A stretch of 64,000 nt of DNA from Desulfobacteraceae bacterium. Its GTDB lineage: Bacteria; Desulfobacterota; Desulfobacteria; Desulfobacterales; Desulfobacteraceae. This document shows positions 1 to 8,518 of this stretch, in pieces. The notes under the pieces were generated by a model. It searched no databases. It was given only the letters and a program-made list of their open reading frames with translations, and was not told the DNA's origin. The DNA lies in assembly GCA_024225635.1 (NCBI GenBank), contig JAAEMK010000205.1, forward strand, positions 1 through 64,000, read 5' to 3'. A program made the position numbers and the translations under genes. Position 1 is the stretch's first letter, and each line of letters opens with the position of its first letter.

Positions 1-990
1 CCCGACAAACAGGGCGTCGGTTTCCTTTCTCACCTGCTTGGCCGAGGTACCCGAGGAAACCAGGGAATGGAACCCGGAGATGGCTCCGCAGGCAATGGTG
101 ATGAACAGGAACGGCCACATGGGCGGAGCCTTGGCCGGAGCCACCTGGATGGCCGGGGCAACGATCTCAAGATTGCCGGTAAAGGCCGAGGCCAGCACCC
201 CCGATATCAGCAGGGCCATGGCGATGACCAGCTGGTGGGAGTTGATGAAATCCCTCGGCTGGAGCAGGGTTGTCACAGGCAGGGTGGAGGCGATGAAGGC
301 GTAGATCAAAAGAAGGATCGTCCATACGCCCGTGGCCGGAATACCGGCAACGTCAGGCATCTTGATGGGAACGTAAGCGCCGATGGCAACGGTGAGATAC
401 ATGACCCCCACGGCAATGATGGACCAGAGAACAATATTCTTTCCTTTTTTGTAGATGAGATAACCAAGATAAATGGCGATGGGAATCTCAAACCATACGG
501 GAATGACCGAGGCGGGATACATGGCGAACACAACGGCGATAACCAGGCCGAATATGGCGATCACGATCCAGAGTTCAAGGAATACCAGGAGAAAAAAGAG
601 AAACCGGGTGCGGTTGTTTACATACTTGGAGGTGTAGTCGGCAATGGACTTGCCCTGGTTGCGCATGGAGATGACAAGGGCGCCGAAATCGTGGACCGCG
701 CCCATGAAGATGCTGCCCACAAATACCCAGATCAGGGCCGGAACCCAGCCCCAGATGATGGCCACCGCCGGTCCCACAATGGGTCCTGTTCCCGCGATGG
801 AGGTAAAGTGGTGACCGAAGATCACCTCTTTATTGGTGGGAACGTAATCGACCCCGTCTTCCAGCACCACCGACGGCGTGGAAGCCGCCGCCGACAGTTT
901 GAAAATCTTCTCCCCTATGAACTTGCCGTAGAGGTTGTACATCAACAGATAACCGGCAAAAGACGCCACCATGATCAACAATGCATTCAT
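1..990 (-). CDS. cstA: Carbon starvation protein CstA, peptide/pyruvate transporter (3' end outside window)
   Basis: The minus-strand reading frame is open from an ATG at 990 to the window edge, giving the first 330 residues of a CstA-family inner-membrane transporter. The N-terminus MNALLIMVASFAGYLL begins the first of many hydrophobic segments. A conserved block (FGHHFTSIAGTGPIVGPA) and the CGAISGFHSLVSSGTSAKQ block near residue 301 are family hallmarks. CstA proteins import peptides or pyruvate during carbon limitation; the substrate here is not determined. A strong AGGGAGGA ribosome-binding site lies upstream of the ATG. The C-terminal third is missing because the gene leaves the window. 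It lies about 160 bp downstream of map on the same strand and probably has its own promoter in that gap. Confidence 0.93.
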   Translation of the reverse strand, partial: MNALLIMVASFAGYLLMYNLYGKFIGEKIFKLSAAASTPSVVLEDGVDYVPTNKEVIFGHHFTSIAGTGPIVGPAVAIIWGWVPALIWVFVGSIFMGAVHDFGALVISMRNQGKSIADYTSKYVNNRTRFLFFLLVFLELWIVIAIFGLVIAVVFAMYPASVIPVWFEIPIAIYLGYLIYKKGKNIVLWSIIAVGVMYLTVAIGAYVPIKMPDVAGIPATGVWTILLLIYAFIASTLPVTTLLQPRDFINSHQLVIAMALLISGVLASAFTGNLEIVAPAIQVAPAKAPPMWPFLFITIACGAISGFHSLVSSGTSAKQVRKETDALFVG

Positions 991-1149
991 TAACAAATCC
1001 TCCCTCTGTATCCGCGGCTCTATGGCTGCGCATGATATACGGGTTATTGGAAAAGAGTAACATATTGCTCGTCAATTCTAATAACCCCCGGGGATTGAGG
1101 ATGTCAAGGAATAATCCTGGAAGGCGTCTGCCGGTTAACGGCTGTATAT

Positions 1150-2034
1150 TTAGTAGGGCGTGAGGCTCTCCACCCCGGTTTCGGTGACGACGATGGTCTG
1201 CTCGAACTGGGCCGACAGGGAACCGTCATTGGTAACGGCGGTCCAGTTGTCGTCAAGGATGTGGAGATCCCTTGCGCCAAGGTTGATCATGGGTTCGATG
1301 GTGAAAACCATGCCCGGTACAAGCTCGATTCCCTTGTTCTTCCGGCCGAAGTGAAGCACCTGGGGCTGCTCGTGGAAATCAATGCCCACGCCGTGGCCCA
1401 CAAACTCCCTGACAACGGAACACCCTTGGGACTCGGCATAGGTCTGGATGGCATGGCCGATATCACCAAGATGGGAGCCGGGACGCACCGTATCGATGGA
1501 GCGCCGGAGGCATTCCAGGGCGACATTCACGATCTTCTGGCCGTCCGCAGTGGGTTTGCCCACAAAAAAGGTCTTGTTGGCATCGGCATAATAGCCGTCA
1601 AGGATGGGGGTGATATCCACATTGACAATGTCACCGTCCTTGAGCACCCGGTCTCCGGGGATGCCGTGGCAGATCACCTCGTTGACCGACACGCACACGC
1701 TCTTTGGAAAGCCCCGGTAGTTCAAGGGGGCGGCAATGGCCCCGGCCTTGCGGGTCTCCTCCTCGATGAGGGTGTTGATGTCGTCCGTGGTGATGCCCGG
1801 CCGGATCATGGCCTCCACCTTGTCCATCATGGAGAGAAGCAGCTGCCCTGACTTGCGGATGCCCTCGATCTGGTGGGGCTCCTTGAGGATGATGTCGTAC
1901 TGGTTCTTGTAGGCTTCCTTAAGGCTCGTCACCTTGGGCGCCTGGTTCATGCAGCAGTTCTTATACTTTTTTCCGCTTCCGCAGGGACAGGCACTGTTCC
2001 TGCCGACCTTCTTGCTTTTACCTTGGGTTCTCAT
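1150..2034 (-). CDS. map: Methionine aminopeptidase type I with N-terminal SEC-C zinc finger
   Basis: This 294-residue protein removes the initiator methionine from nascent proteins. The catalytic domain covers about residues 45-294, and the five dinuclear-metal ligands are recognisable as D140, D151, H214, E247 and E278, with the substrate histidine H123 in CHGIP. The first 28 residues carry a SEC-C zinc knuckle (C16-P-C18 and C27-C28) like that ending SecA, which probably guides it to the ribosome. I chose the ATG at 2034 because a GGGAGT ribosome-binding site lies about ten bases upstream and the frame then starts just after the miaB stop; a longer frame would overlap miaB. It is probably co-transcribed with miaB. 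Confidence 0.95.
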   Translation of the reverse strand: MRTQGKSKKVGRNSACPCGSGKKYKNCCMNQAPKVTSLKEAYKNQYDIILKEPHQIEGIRKSGQLLLSMMDKVEAMIRPGITTDDINTLIEEETRKAGAIAAPLNYRGFPKSVCVSVNEVICHGIPGDRVLKDGDIVNVDITPILDGYYADANKTFFVGKPTADGQKIVNVALECLRRSIDTVRPGSHLGDIGHAIQTYAESQGCSVVREFVGHGVGIDFHEQPQVLHFGRKNKGIELVPGMVFTIEPMINLGARDLHILDDNWTAVTNDGSLSAQFEQTIVVTETGVESLTPY

Positions 2035-2039
2035 AGAGA

Positions 2040-3398
2040 TCAAACTCCCTGCACGCTGCCCCATAGGGAATGGGGGTAGGCATGCTCGATTTTTATATCC
2101 AGGATATCTCCCGGATGGATATCTTCCCCATGGAAATGGACTATTTTTGCTGATTCAGTTCTACCGGTCATCTGGGGAAGATTGCTCTGGCTCGCATTAG
2201 AACTGTGTCTTTTTTTCTGGCTTTTGCCTTCCACAAGCACCCGCTCGCACCGGCCCACAAGGGCCTGGTTTTTCTGTTCCGTCATTTTTTCCTGGAACTC
2301 GAGGAGCTCGTTGAGCCGCGCCATCTTCTCGGCCTCGTCAACAGCGTCGGAAAATTTGGCGGCCGGGGCCTGGGGCCGATCTGAATAGGCAAAGGCGAAG
2401 ATCCCGTCAAACTCGACCGCCTTGACAAGATCCATGGTCTGTTCGAAATCCTCCCGGGTCTCCGAGGGAAATCCGACGATCATATCGGATGAAAGCCCAA
2501 TGCCGGGGCACTCCTTCTTGAGCTTTTCTATTCTCTCAAGATAGTCCTTGCTTGTGTATCCCCTGTTCATCTTTTTCAATACCCTGTCCGATCCCGATTG
2601 TACAGGAAGATGGAGATGGTTGCACACCTTGTCAAGGTCGCGGATGGCATGGATCAGCTCGTCGGAAAGATCCTTGGGATGGGAGGTGGCGAAACGAATC
2701 CGCTCAAGGGCGGGGATCTCGGAAATCTTTGCAAGCAGCTCGGGAAACGAGCAGATGCCCTCTTTTATTCCATAGGAGTTGACGTTCTGACCAAGCAGGG
2801 TCACCTCTTTGAGACCGGAATCGGCAAGGATGGAGATCTCCTCCACAATGCTCTCGGGGGTGCGGCTGCGCTCCCGGCCCCTTACATAGGGTACCACGCA
2901 GTAGGTGCAGAAGTTGTCGCAGCCCTGCATGATGGTTACAAACCGTGACACCTTGTCGTTGTCAAGGCAGTCAAAATCAGGCATGGACTCGTAGATGGCG
3001 GTGGCGTCGTCGGTGTCGGCAATCCGGTTCCTTCCTGCCTGGACGGCCCGGATGTGCCCCGCAAGGCGTGAAAAGGCCTGGGTGCCGAGCACGATGTCAA
3101 GGTGGGGAATGCGCTTAAAAGCTTTCTCACCCTCCTGCTGGGCCACACAGCCTGCCATGATGGTGACAAGATGGGGTTTTGCCTTTTTTATCGATGGAAT
3201 CCGCCCAAGAAAGCTGAAAGCCTTTTCCTGGGCCTTCTCCCGGATGGAACAGGTGTTGCAAATTACGATGTCGGCCCTGTCCAGGGAGTCGGTCTTTTCA
3301 TACCCGAGGCCGTGCAGTATGGAAAAAAACTTTTCCGAGTCATAGGTGTTCATCTGACACCCGATGGTGTAGATGTATGCGTATCCCTTAAACTTCAT
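2040..3398 (-). CDS. miaB: tRNA-2-methylthio-N6-dimethylallyladenosine synthase MiaB
   Basis: This is a 452-residue radical-SAM methylthiotransferase that adds the 2-methylthio group to i6A37 of tRNAs reading UNN codons. The N-terminal UPF0004 domain holds three cysteines for the auxiliary [4Fe-4S] cluster (C14, C50 in CNTCSIR, C84 in AGCVAQ). The radical-SAM CxxxCxxC motif is C160-DNF-C164-TY-C167. A TRAM RNA-binding domain occupies roughly the last 65 residues. Length and motif order are normal. It overlaps the upstream DUF4911 gene by 11 bp and is followed after 5 bp by map, so the three likely form one translationally coupled RNA/protein-maturation operon. Confidence 0.96.
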   Translation of the reverse strand: MKFKGYAYIYTIGCQMNTYDSEKFFSILHGLGYEKTDSLDRADIVICNTCSIREKAQEKAFSFLGRIPSIKKAKPHLVTIMAGCVAQQEGEKAFKRIPHLDIVLGTQAFSRLAGHIRAVQAGRNRIADTDDATAIYESMPDFDCLDNDKVSRFVTIMQGCDNFCTYCVVPYVRGRERSRTPESIVEEISILADSGLKEVTLLGQNVNSYGIKEGICSFPELLAKISEIPALERIRFATSHPKDLSDELIHAIRDLDKVCNHLHLPVQSGSDRVLKKMNRGYTSKDYLERIEKLKKECPGIGLSSDMIVGFPSETREDFEQTMDLVKAVEFDGIFAFAYSDRPQAPAAKFSDAVDEAEKMARLNELLEFQEKMTEQKNQALVGRCERVLVEGKSQKKRHSSNASQSNLPQMTGRTESAKIVHFHGEDIHPGDILDIKIEHAYPHSLWGSVQGV

Positions 3399-3597
3399 TG
3401 ATCATGATATCCTTTTTCAAATCCTCCATCACGGCAAATGCCTCAGGAGAACAGCCCGGAGCAATGGCAAGGCGAACAAGGCCATCTTTTGAGTCCAGGG
3501 TGGTAATCACGGCAAGGTTGTCATGGGCCTCAAAGATAAATTTCAAGAACCCTATCCTGCTTTTCTCCACCCTGTACAACTTATGAACTGTCTGCAT
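3388..3597 (-). CDS. DUF4911-type small protein upstream of miaB
   Basis: This 69-residue protein begins MQTVHKLYRVEKSRIGFLKF and continues into a predicted alpha/beta segment (EAHDNLAVITTLDSKDGLV). It matches my recollection of DUF4911, a small family found beside miaB in sulfate-reducing Deltaproteobacteria, whose function is unknown. The reading frame overlaps the miaB start by 11 bp, a coupling arrangement that supports it as a real gene. An AAGGGG ribosome-binding site precedes the ATG. No membrane segment, signal peptide or cysteine motif is visible. Assignment to the family is from memory of sequence and context only. Confidence 0.8.
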   Translation of the reverse strand: MQTVHKLYRVEKSRIGFLKFIFEAHDNLAVITTLDSKDGLVRLAIAPGCSPEAFAVMEDLKKDIMINEV

Positions 3598-3755
3598 CCA
3601 AACCCCTTATTGGTTGATAAAATCCAAACTTGCTTTATATCACTTTCCCGGGACACTCTTCAACACAAAACTTGGATATTTTACCAACAGGGGGGTGACC
3701 ATGGACAGACCTTGCCCGCTCCTCAGGACATCAAGGATATCGTTGATCAGAAACC

Positions 3756-3947
3756 TTACAGCCCTGAAATTCCGATGGAAAGCACCATGGCCACACCCAC
3801 CCACAGGGTTGTCTTCATGGCGTTCAGGCAGGTCCTGACCCCGTTGTTTGCCAAGAGAGGCAGGGGATTGTCGAAACAGCCGGTTGAATCCTCCGGGGTT
3901 ACCATGAACATAAAGATATCGAAAAAACCGTGATTGCGTGCTGTCAT
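3756..3947 (-). CDS. Small single-pass membrane protein, unknown function
   Basis: This 63-residue ORF starts at an ATG preceded eight bases upstream by a full GGAGG ribosome-binding site, which is why I prefer it to the ATG at 3974. The N-terminal half is soluble (MTARNHGFFDIFMFMVTPED), a middle part is rich in small polar residues, and the C-terminus is a hydrophobic segment (TTLWVGVAMVLSIGISGL) that ends exactly at the stop, so it looks like a tail-anchored protein. It is divergent from the LysR gene at 4084 with a 136-bp shared promoter region, which makes it a plausible LysR target. I do not recognise the family. Confidence 0.6.
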   Translation of the reverse strand: MTARNHGFFDIFMFMVTPEDSTGCFDNPLPLLANNGVRTCLNAMKTTLWVGVAMVLSIGISGL

Positions 3948-4083
3948 TGCCGGTACCTCCATTTTTGTGTGCAACTCATTTTAATAAAATCTATCGTTTA
4001 CCGTACTTACTTCTTGATTTTATAGTTCAGGGAGAGTAACGAGTAAAATTAAACTAACTAAGCCTATTGATTAAGGACAGCTA

Positions 4084-5055
4084 ATGTTACCAGATTTTAA
4101 CCGGCTCAAGGTCTTTTACCACGTCTTTTCCAACCAGAGCATCGTGGCGGCGGCGGCAGAGCTCAACATCACCCAGTCAGCCATCAGCCAGAGCCTTCAC
4201 AAGCTGGAGGCCGAGATCGACACCCCCCTGTTCACAAGGCTTCATAAACGGCTGGTGCCGACATTGGCCGGCACCCGGCTCTTTGCCATTGTAGAGCCCT
4301 TTGTGAAAGAGCTTACGGCGGGCATCCCTGCCATCAAGCGGGCCAGGGAGGAACCCCACGGCCTGCTTCGCATCGGCGCCCCCGTGGAATTCGGCAAGCA
4401 GTATTTTCCGTCGATTTTCGCCCAGTTCAGGGAACGCTATCCCGAGGTGGTCTTTTCCCTGAAGCTGGGCTCCCCCGACGTGCTGCTCTCCCTCACGGGA
4501 GAAGGAGAGCTGGACTTCGCCTTTGTGGACGTGTTCCTGACCCAGGAGAAATTCAGGGAGGACCTGGGCATCTACAGCATGGAACCCCTGATCGACGAGG
4601 AGGTGATCCTGGCCTGCTCCAGGGAATACCATGAAAAAAAAATCCGCGGCGACCACTCCTTCGACAACCTGAGATCCAGGGAGTTCATCTCCTGCCAGAC
4701 CCATGGCCTGGACCTGAAGAAATGGTTCAAGCACCACTTCCAGCGCTCGGAAAAGAACCTGAACATCATCCTCTCCGTGGGAAACCACCATGCATTGATC
4801 CAGGGAGTGAAGAGCAGCATGGGACTCGGGGTTGTGGCCTCCCACCTGGTGTGGGACGAGATTCAGGCAGGCCGGATCGTTCCAGTCACCACCGAAAAAA
4901 ACGAGGTGATCAACCGGATCTCCCTGGTTCAGCTCCAGGAAAAGGTGCCGAACCTCACGGAAAAGAGCTTTCTGGCCTTTTTCAAAAACCGGCTCGCCAA
5001 CACCGAGATCCTCAAGCACTTTTCATACACCACCCGGAAGAACAAGGCGGAATAA
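4084..5055 (+). CDS. LysR-family transcriptional regulator
   Basis: This 323-residue protein has a typical LysR N-terminal winged helix-turn-helix (residues about 3-62, containing NITQSAISQSLHKLEAEI) followed by a periplasmic-binding-protein-like effector domain (about 90-300). LysR proteins usually control a divergently transcribed neighbour and respond to a small-molecule co-inducer. Here the divergent neighbour is the small membrane protein at 3756-3947, and the intervening 136 bp is AT-rich with a short palindrome ATTTTAATAAAAT near 3978. The gene is followed by recJ on the same strand after 91 bp, but recJ has its own good promoter. The inducer cannot be inferred from sequence. Confidence 0.9.
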   Translation: MLPDFNRLKVFYHVFSNQSIVAAAAELNITQSAISQSLHKLEAEIDTPLFTRLHKRLVPTLAGTRLFAIVEPFVKELTAGIPAIKRAREEPHGLLRIGAPVEFGKQYFPSIFAQFRERYPEVVFSLKLGSPDVLLSLTGEGELDFAFVDVFLTQEKFREDLGIYSMEPLIDEEVILACSREYHEKKIRGDHSFDNLRSREFISCQTHGLDLKKWFKHHFQRSEKNLNIILSVGNHHALIQGVKSSMGLGVVASHLVWDEIQAGRIVPVTTEKNEVINRISLVQLQEKVPNLTEKSFLAFFKNRLANTEILKHFSYTTRKNKAE

Positions 5056-5091
5056 TATGACATTTTCCTAGACAGCGCCCGGTCGAACAAT

Positions 5092-5120
5092 TTGACAATT
5101 CCAGACAGCACCTATATGTT
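5092..5120 (+). promoter_or_regulatory. Candidate sigma-70 promoter of recJ
   Basis: TTGACA and TATGTT hexamers are separated by 17 bp and lie 27 bp upstream of the recJ ATG. The -35 box is perfect and the -10 box keeps the TA...T frame. Confidence 0.55.
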
Positions 5121-5146
5121 TATAATTTTTTTTCGAATGGACCGAT

Positions 5147-6859
5147 ATGGAAACAGAGTGGAAAGAAAAAAAGGCTGATCCGACCGCCGTTGAGACGCTG
5201 ACCCGGACCCTGGGATGCCATCCCGTGGTTGCTACCCTTCTTGCAAACAGGGGCATCGACACCCCGGAAGAGGCAAGAACCTTTCTCGACCCGTCCCTTG
5301 AAAGCCTGGCCAAACCCTATACCCTCAAAGACATGGACAAGGCCGTTGCACGAATCGTCTCCGCCGTGGAAAACCGGGAAAAGATCCTCATCTTCGGAGA
5401 TTTTGATGCGGACGGCGTCACCTCCACCGCAATCCTAAACGACTTTTTCACCCATGTGAACGCGGAACTCACCTGGTACATCCCCCACAGGACAAAGGAG
5501 GGGTACGGCCTGAAACCCGAGCACATCGCCATGGCCGCCGAGCAGTACGTGGACCTGATCATCACCGTGGACTGCGGCTCAGACAGCTTTGAGGCCATTG
5601 AAGCGGCCAGGCTCGAGGATATGGACGTCATCGTCACCGACCACCACGAAACACCCGATCCCCCTCCCCCCGCCCTTGCCCTGGTCAACCCCAAGCAGAA
5701 GGCCTGCCGGTCGGGACTTGACCACCTTGCCGGGGTCGGGGTCGCCTTCTACCTGGTCATCGCCCTTAGGATGGCCATGCGGGAAAAAGGCGTGTGGCAG
5801 GAAATAAAAGAGCCCAACCTCCTCAAGAGCTGCGACCTTGTCGCCCTCGGGACCATCGCGGACATGGTTCCCCTGGTCGCCGAGAACCGGACCCTCTCCA
5901 GGGCCGGCATCGACGTGATGCGCCGGGGAAAACGCCCCGGGCTCAAGGCCCTCTTTGACGTCTCAAGGGTCGATACCGGGGTGCTTGATTCCGATGATAT
6001 CGCCTTCAGGGTCGCCCCCCGGATCAATGCCGCGGGCAGGATGTCCCACGCCCGGATCTGCATCGACCTGCTCTGCTCTTCGGACAGGAACGGCGCGGAA
6101 CAGAAGGCGGCGCTCCTGGACCAGCTCAACAAGAAACGCCAGCAGACCGAGCAGAGCATTGTTGCCGATATGGAACAAAGGATCGCACGCCATCCCGAGC
6201 TTGCCCAGGGAAGCACTCTGGTGATGTCGGACCCCTCCTGGAATCCCGGCGTCCTCGGCATTGCCGCCTCCAAGGCCGCCAGGAAATACGCCTGCCCCGT
6301 GGTGCTCATCTCCACGACCCAATCCCCGGCAACCGGGTCGTGCAGGAGCATCAACAGCATCAACATCCATAAGGCCCTTGGCCAATGCAGCGAGGTTCTC
6401 CAACGGTTTGGCGGCCATGCCATGGCGGCCGGCCTCACCATCAGGGAAAAGGACATCAAGAATTTTTCAGCCATGTTCGAATCCGAGATAAGCGCCATGA
6501 TCAACGGAAAGGATATCAAAAAGACCCTGGACCTGGACTGCGCCCTTCCCATCGACACCATCACAAAGGAGCTGGTGGAACAGGTGGACCGGCTGAGGCC
6601 CTTTGGCACCGGCAACCCCGAACCCCTCTTCTACTGTAAAGACGTCACCGTGATTCGCTCGGCCATCATCGGGACCCGCCACAGAAAAATGGTGCTGGCA
6701 AAGACCGCAGACATTACGGGCCCCACCATGGAAGCCCTTCACTTCAACATCGATAATCCCGACGACCTGCCAAGCCACTTTTCCAAAATTGCCTTTCGAA
6801 TTCGAATGAACAGATTCAACAGGGAGGTATCTCCCCAGATTATTATCGAGGAAGCATGA
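5147..6859 (+). CDS. recJ: Single-stranded-DNA-specific exonuclease RecJ
   Basis: This is a 570-residue DHH-family nuclease that degrades single-stranded DNA 5' to 3' in recombination and mismatch repair. The phosphoesterase motifs are present in order: DFDADGVTSTA (motif I), VDCGS (motif II), D165-H166-H167 (motif III), and further acidic metal ligands. A DHHA1 domain with GRMSHA and GGHAMAAG follows, then an OB-fold, ending in PQIIIEEA. Length is normal for the family. It is a single transcription unit followed after about 100 bp by a conserved unknown. No oddities are visible. Confidence 0.95.
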   Translation: METEWKEKKADPTAVETLTRTLGCHPVVATLLANRGIDTPEEARTFLDPSLESLAKPYTLKDMDKAVARIVSAVENREKILIFGDFDADGVTSTAILNDFFTHVNAELTWYIPHRTKEGYGLKPEHIAMAAEQYVDLIITVDCGSDSFEAIEAARLEDMDVIVTDHHETPDPPPPALALVNPKQKACRSGLDHLAGVGVAFYLVIALRMAMREKGVWQEIKEPNLLKSCDLVALGTIADMVPLVAENRTLSRAGIDVMRRGKRPGLKALFDVSRVDTGVLDSDDIAFRVAPRINAAGRMSHARICIDLLCSSDRNGAEQKAALLDQLNKKRQQTEQSIVADMEQRIARHPELAQGSTLVMSDPSWNPGVLGIAASKAARKYACPVVLISTTQSPATGSCRSINSINIHKALGQCSEVLQRFGGHAMAAGLTIREKDIKNFSAMFESEISAMINGKDIKKTLDLDCALPIDTITKELVEQVDRLRPFGTGNPEPLFYCKDVTVIRSAIIGTRHRKMVLAKTADITGPTMEALHFNIDNPDDLPSHFSKIAFRIRMNRFNREVSPQIIIEEA

Positions 6860-6962
6860 TTTTTATCTTGAAACCCAATGGATTTTCAGCTTATAAATAA
6901 CGGATAAATTGTAGTGAGCTTTAATAAAACGCACCAACAACGTAGAGGTATAAGGACAGTCC

Positions 6963-7391
6963 ATGGCCAAGTCATTCAGTGTAGGAAACCGAGAATCAAA
7001 ATTGCTTTCGAAAATTGAATCCTCAAAGACACGGGAAAGAATCCGTGCCATCAGCGCCGTAAGGGACAATGTCGAATCCTTCAGCAACAAGGTATCCATG
7101 AAGCTTGTGGAGACGGGTCTCATCGAAACGGTCAGCAAAAACTCCATCCAGGAGCAAATCAACAAATGCCTTGATACCCTTTGCAAGTCAGAAGACTTTG
7201 ACATCGACTTCAAGATCGCTCCTTTCAGGACCCTGGTATCCAGCCCCAACGTGGTCAGCATCTATCTTACCGCCTATGTCGTTGAAACCCTCATCAACCA
7301 CAAGGATGTCATCGACATCTTTGGCAGTGACGAAGACATCTACCATTGCATTCAGAAAGAGACAGCCCAGCTCATGGCCGGAGCCCGTTAA
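6963..7391 (+). CDS. Conserved hypothetical protein downstream of recJ
   Basis: This 142-residue protein is soluble and mostly helical by inspection (SKIESSKTRERIRAISAVRD, then KVSMKLVETGLIETVSK). It has no signal peptide, membrane segment or recognisable catalytic motif. Codon usage resembles the neighbouring genes, and a GGACAG-like ribosome-binding site lies just upstream of ATG. The C-terminal half (VSIYLTAYVVETLINHKDV) suggests a helical bundle. I do not recognise the family. A long imperfect stem-loop follows 22 bp after the stop and may end or stabilise its transcript. Confidence 0.7.
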   Translation: MAKSFSVGNRESKLLSKIESSKTRERIRAISAVRDNVESFSNKVSMKLVETGLIETVSKNSIQEQINKCLDTLCKSEDFDIDFKIAPFRTLVSSPNVVSIYLTAYVVETLINHKDVIDIFGSDEDIYHCIQKETAQLMAGAR

Positions 7392-7413
7392 CCCCTGTCC
7401 CCGGGATTGATTT

Positions 7414-7468
7414 CGGGATGGTATGTTCAACCGGGAAAAACATCTCCTTAGTTGAAGACACCATCCCG
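7414..7468 (+). repeat. 18-bp imperfect inverted repeat, stem-loop
   Basis: CGGGATGGTATGTTCAAC (7414-7431) and GTTGAAGACACCATCCCG (7451-7468) pair at 16 of 18 positions around a 19-base loop. No T-run follows, so it is not a textbook intrinsic terminator. It may protect the 3' end of the upstream mRNA or be part of an uncharacterised RNA. Confidence 0.6.
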
Positions 7469-7749
7469 GCCACACCCCCGTTCCAAACAGCGGGCGACCG
7501 GCATCCCGCCCGGGCATTAAGTTACCCCCTTTTCATCCTCCCCCTGCGATTCAATGAAATCCTCCTTTGCCGTGTCATCCACAGCGCCGTCCCCGGGGCA
7601 TCGCAACCTTTTTTCGCATAGAACAGGAACATCTTTTTGACAACAGCGAGCGATCCCTCCGCAACCCCCGTCGCAGATAACGCCGAGGGGCACGCCGGGC
7701 CTTGCGAAGCACCGATTTAACGCCCCCGTGATATTTTACTATTTACTGC

Positions 7750-7777
7750 TTGACTTATGAAAATAATGATATACAAT
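7750..7777 (+). promoter_or_regulatory. Candidate sigma-70 promoter for the gene at 7919
   Basis: TTGACT and TACAAT hexamers are separated by 16 bp in an AT-rich stretch 141 bp before the downstream ATG. Confidence 0.5.
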
Positions 7778-7918
7778 AACATTACGAAAATACAGAAAAA
7801 AAGTGAGGTCCAATTTCTGATCCTTGTCAATTCGCTAAAGCACATTCAACCGGACACAAATTCAACGTTAGGAATTTAATGTTAAAGATTTTTTTATATC
7901 GTTATTTCAGGAGGTATC

Positions 7919-8518
7919 ATGAGCGATTTCTTAAAAAATCTGAGAAGTACCCATAGGGGTTCCCAGGCCCAACGCGGTTCCCAACCGAGACCTTCGGGAC
8001 CCACCCGGAAAGAAATTGGAGAACGCTACTATTCAGGAAATGAGCGAAGAACGGTGGTTGACAGACGGGCCCCCCTGCGCCCCCAGCAGCCCCAGCGGCA
8101 GTACAAGGAATCTGATACGATGCTGGAATCGCTGCCCATGATCAAGGAAAACCTTGCAACAGTGGCGACAAGCCTTGAACGGATGGCTGAAAGCCAGGAA
8201 AACCTGGCCAAGGTAAAGGCCGAGCAGCACCAGGCCATGGGCACCTTTTTCGAGAACCTGAACCAGGTTCTCATGGAAAAGATCGTCCCTTCCCTGGACG
8301 CGGCAAGCGCGGCCCCAAGGCCCGTCAGAAAAGGCACCACCAGCTACGCATCCGGCACCCACCACACCAAGGACGAGGTGATCGCCATCATCCGGTCCAT
8401 GCGGGAGGAGAGGGCAACCTATGCGGAAATTGCCGAAGCCCTGACGGCAAAGGGCATACCCACGTTCTCCGGAAGGGGAGACTGGCATGCCCAGACCATA
8501 CACAGGCTCTGCAAATAG
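7919..8518 (+). CDS. Protein with disordered N-terminus and recombinase-like DNA-binding tail
   Basis: This 199-residue protein has three parts. Residues 1-65 are low-complexity and basic (RGSQAQRGSQPRPSGPTRKE), likely disordered. Residues about 70-125 form a helical, probably coiled-coil segment (LATVATSLERMAESQENLAK). The last 50 residues (TYAEIAEALTAKGIPTFSG, then WHAQTIHRL) closely resemble the helix-turn-helix of the large serine recombinase family domain, where GIPT..G.W....V..L is the usual pattern. No serine recombinase catalytic domain is present, so this would be a DNA-binding protein that borrowed the recombinase recognition module. An AGGAGG site precedes the ATG, and the ORF ends abutting the convergent tetR gene. 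The function is unknown. Confidence 0.8.
   Translation: MSDFLKNLRSTHRGSQAQRGSQPRPSGPTRKEIGERYYSGNERRTVVDRRAPLRPQQPQRQYKESDTMLESLPMIKENLATVATSLERMAESQENLAKVKAEQHQAMGTFFENLNQVLMEKIVPSLDAASAAPRPVRKGTTSYASGTHHTKDEVIAIIRSMREERATYAEIAEALTAKGIPTFSGRGDWHAQTIHRLCK

Larger units (their letters stand above)
7392..7918. other. 527-bp intergenic region with a stem-loop and promoter
   Basis: I find no convincing coding frame here. It contains a long inverted repeat (7414-7468) close to the upstream stop codon, a GC-rich middle, and an AT-rich final 180 bp with a sigma-70-like promoter at 7750-7777. The distance from that promoter to the next start leaves an untranslated leader of about 135 bases, ending in an AGGAGG ribosome-binding site. 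Confidence 0.6.

Noticed and set aside
67-993. 308-codon plus-strand frame at the window start
   Set aside because: The minus strand encodes CstA with clear conserved blocks and a good ribosome-binding site; the plus frame is repetitive and shadow-like.
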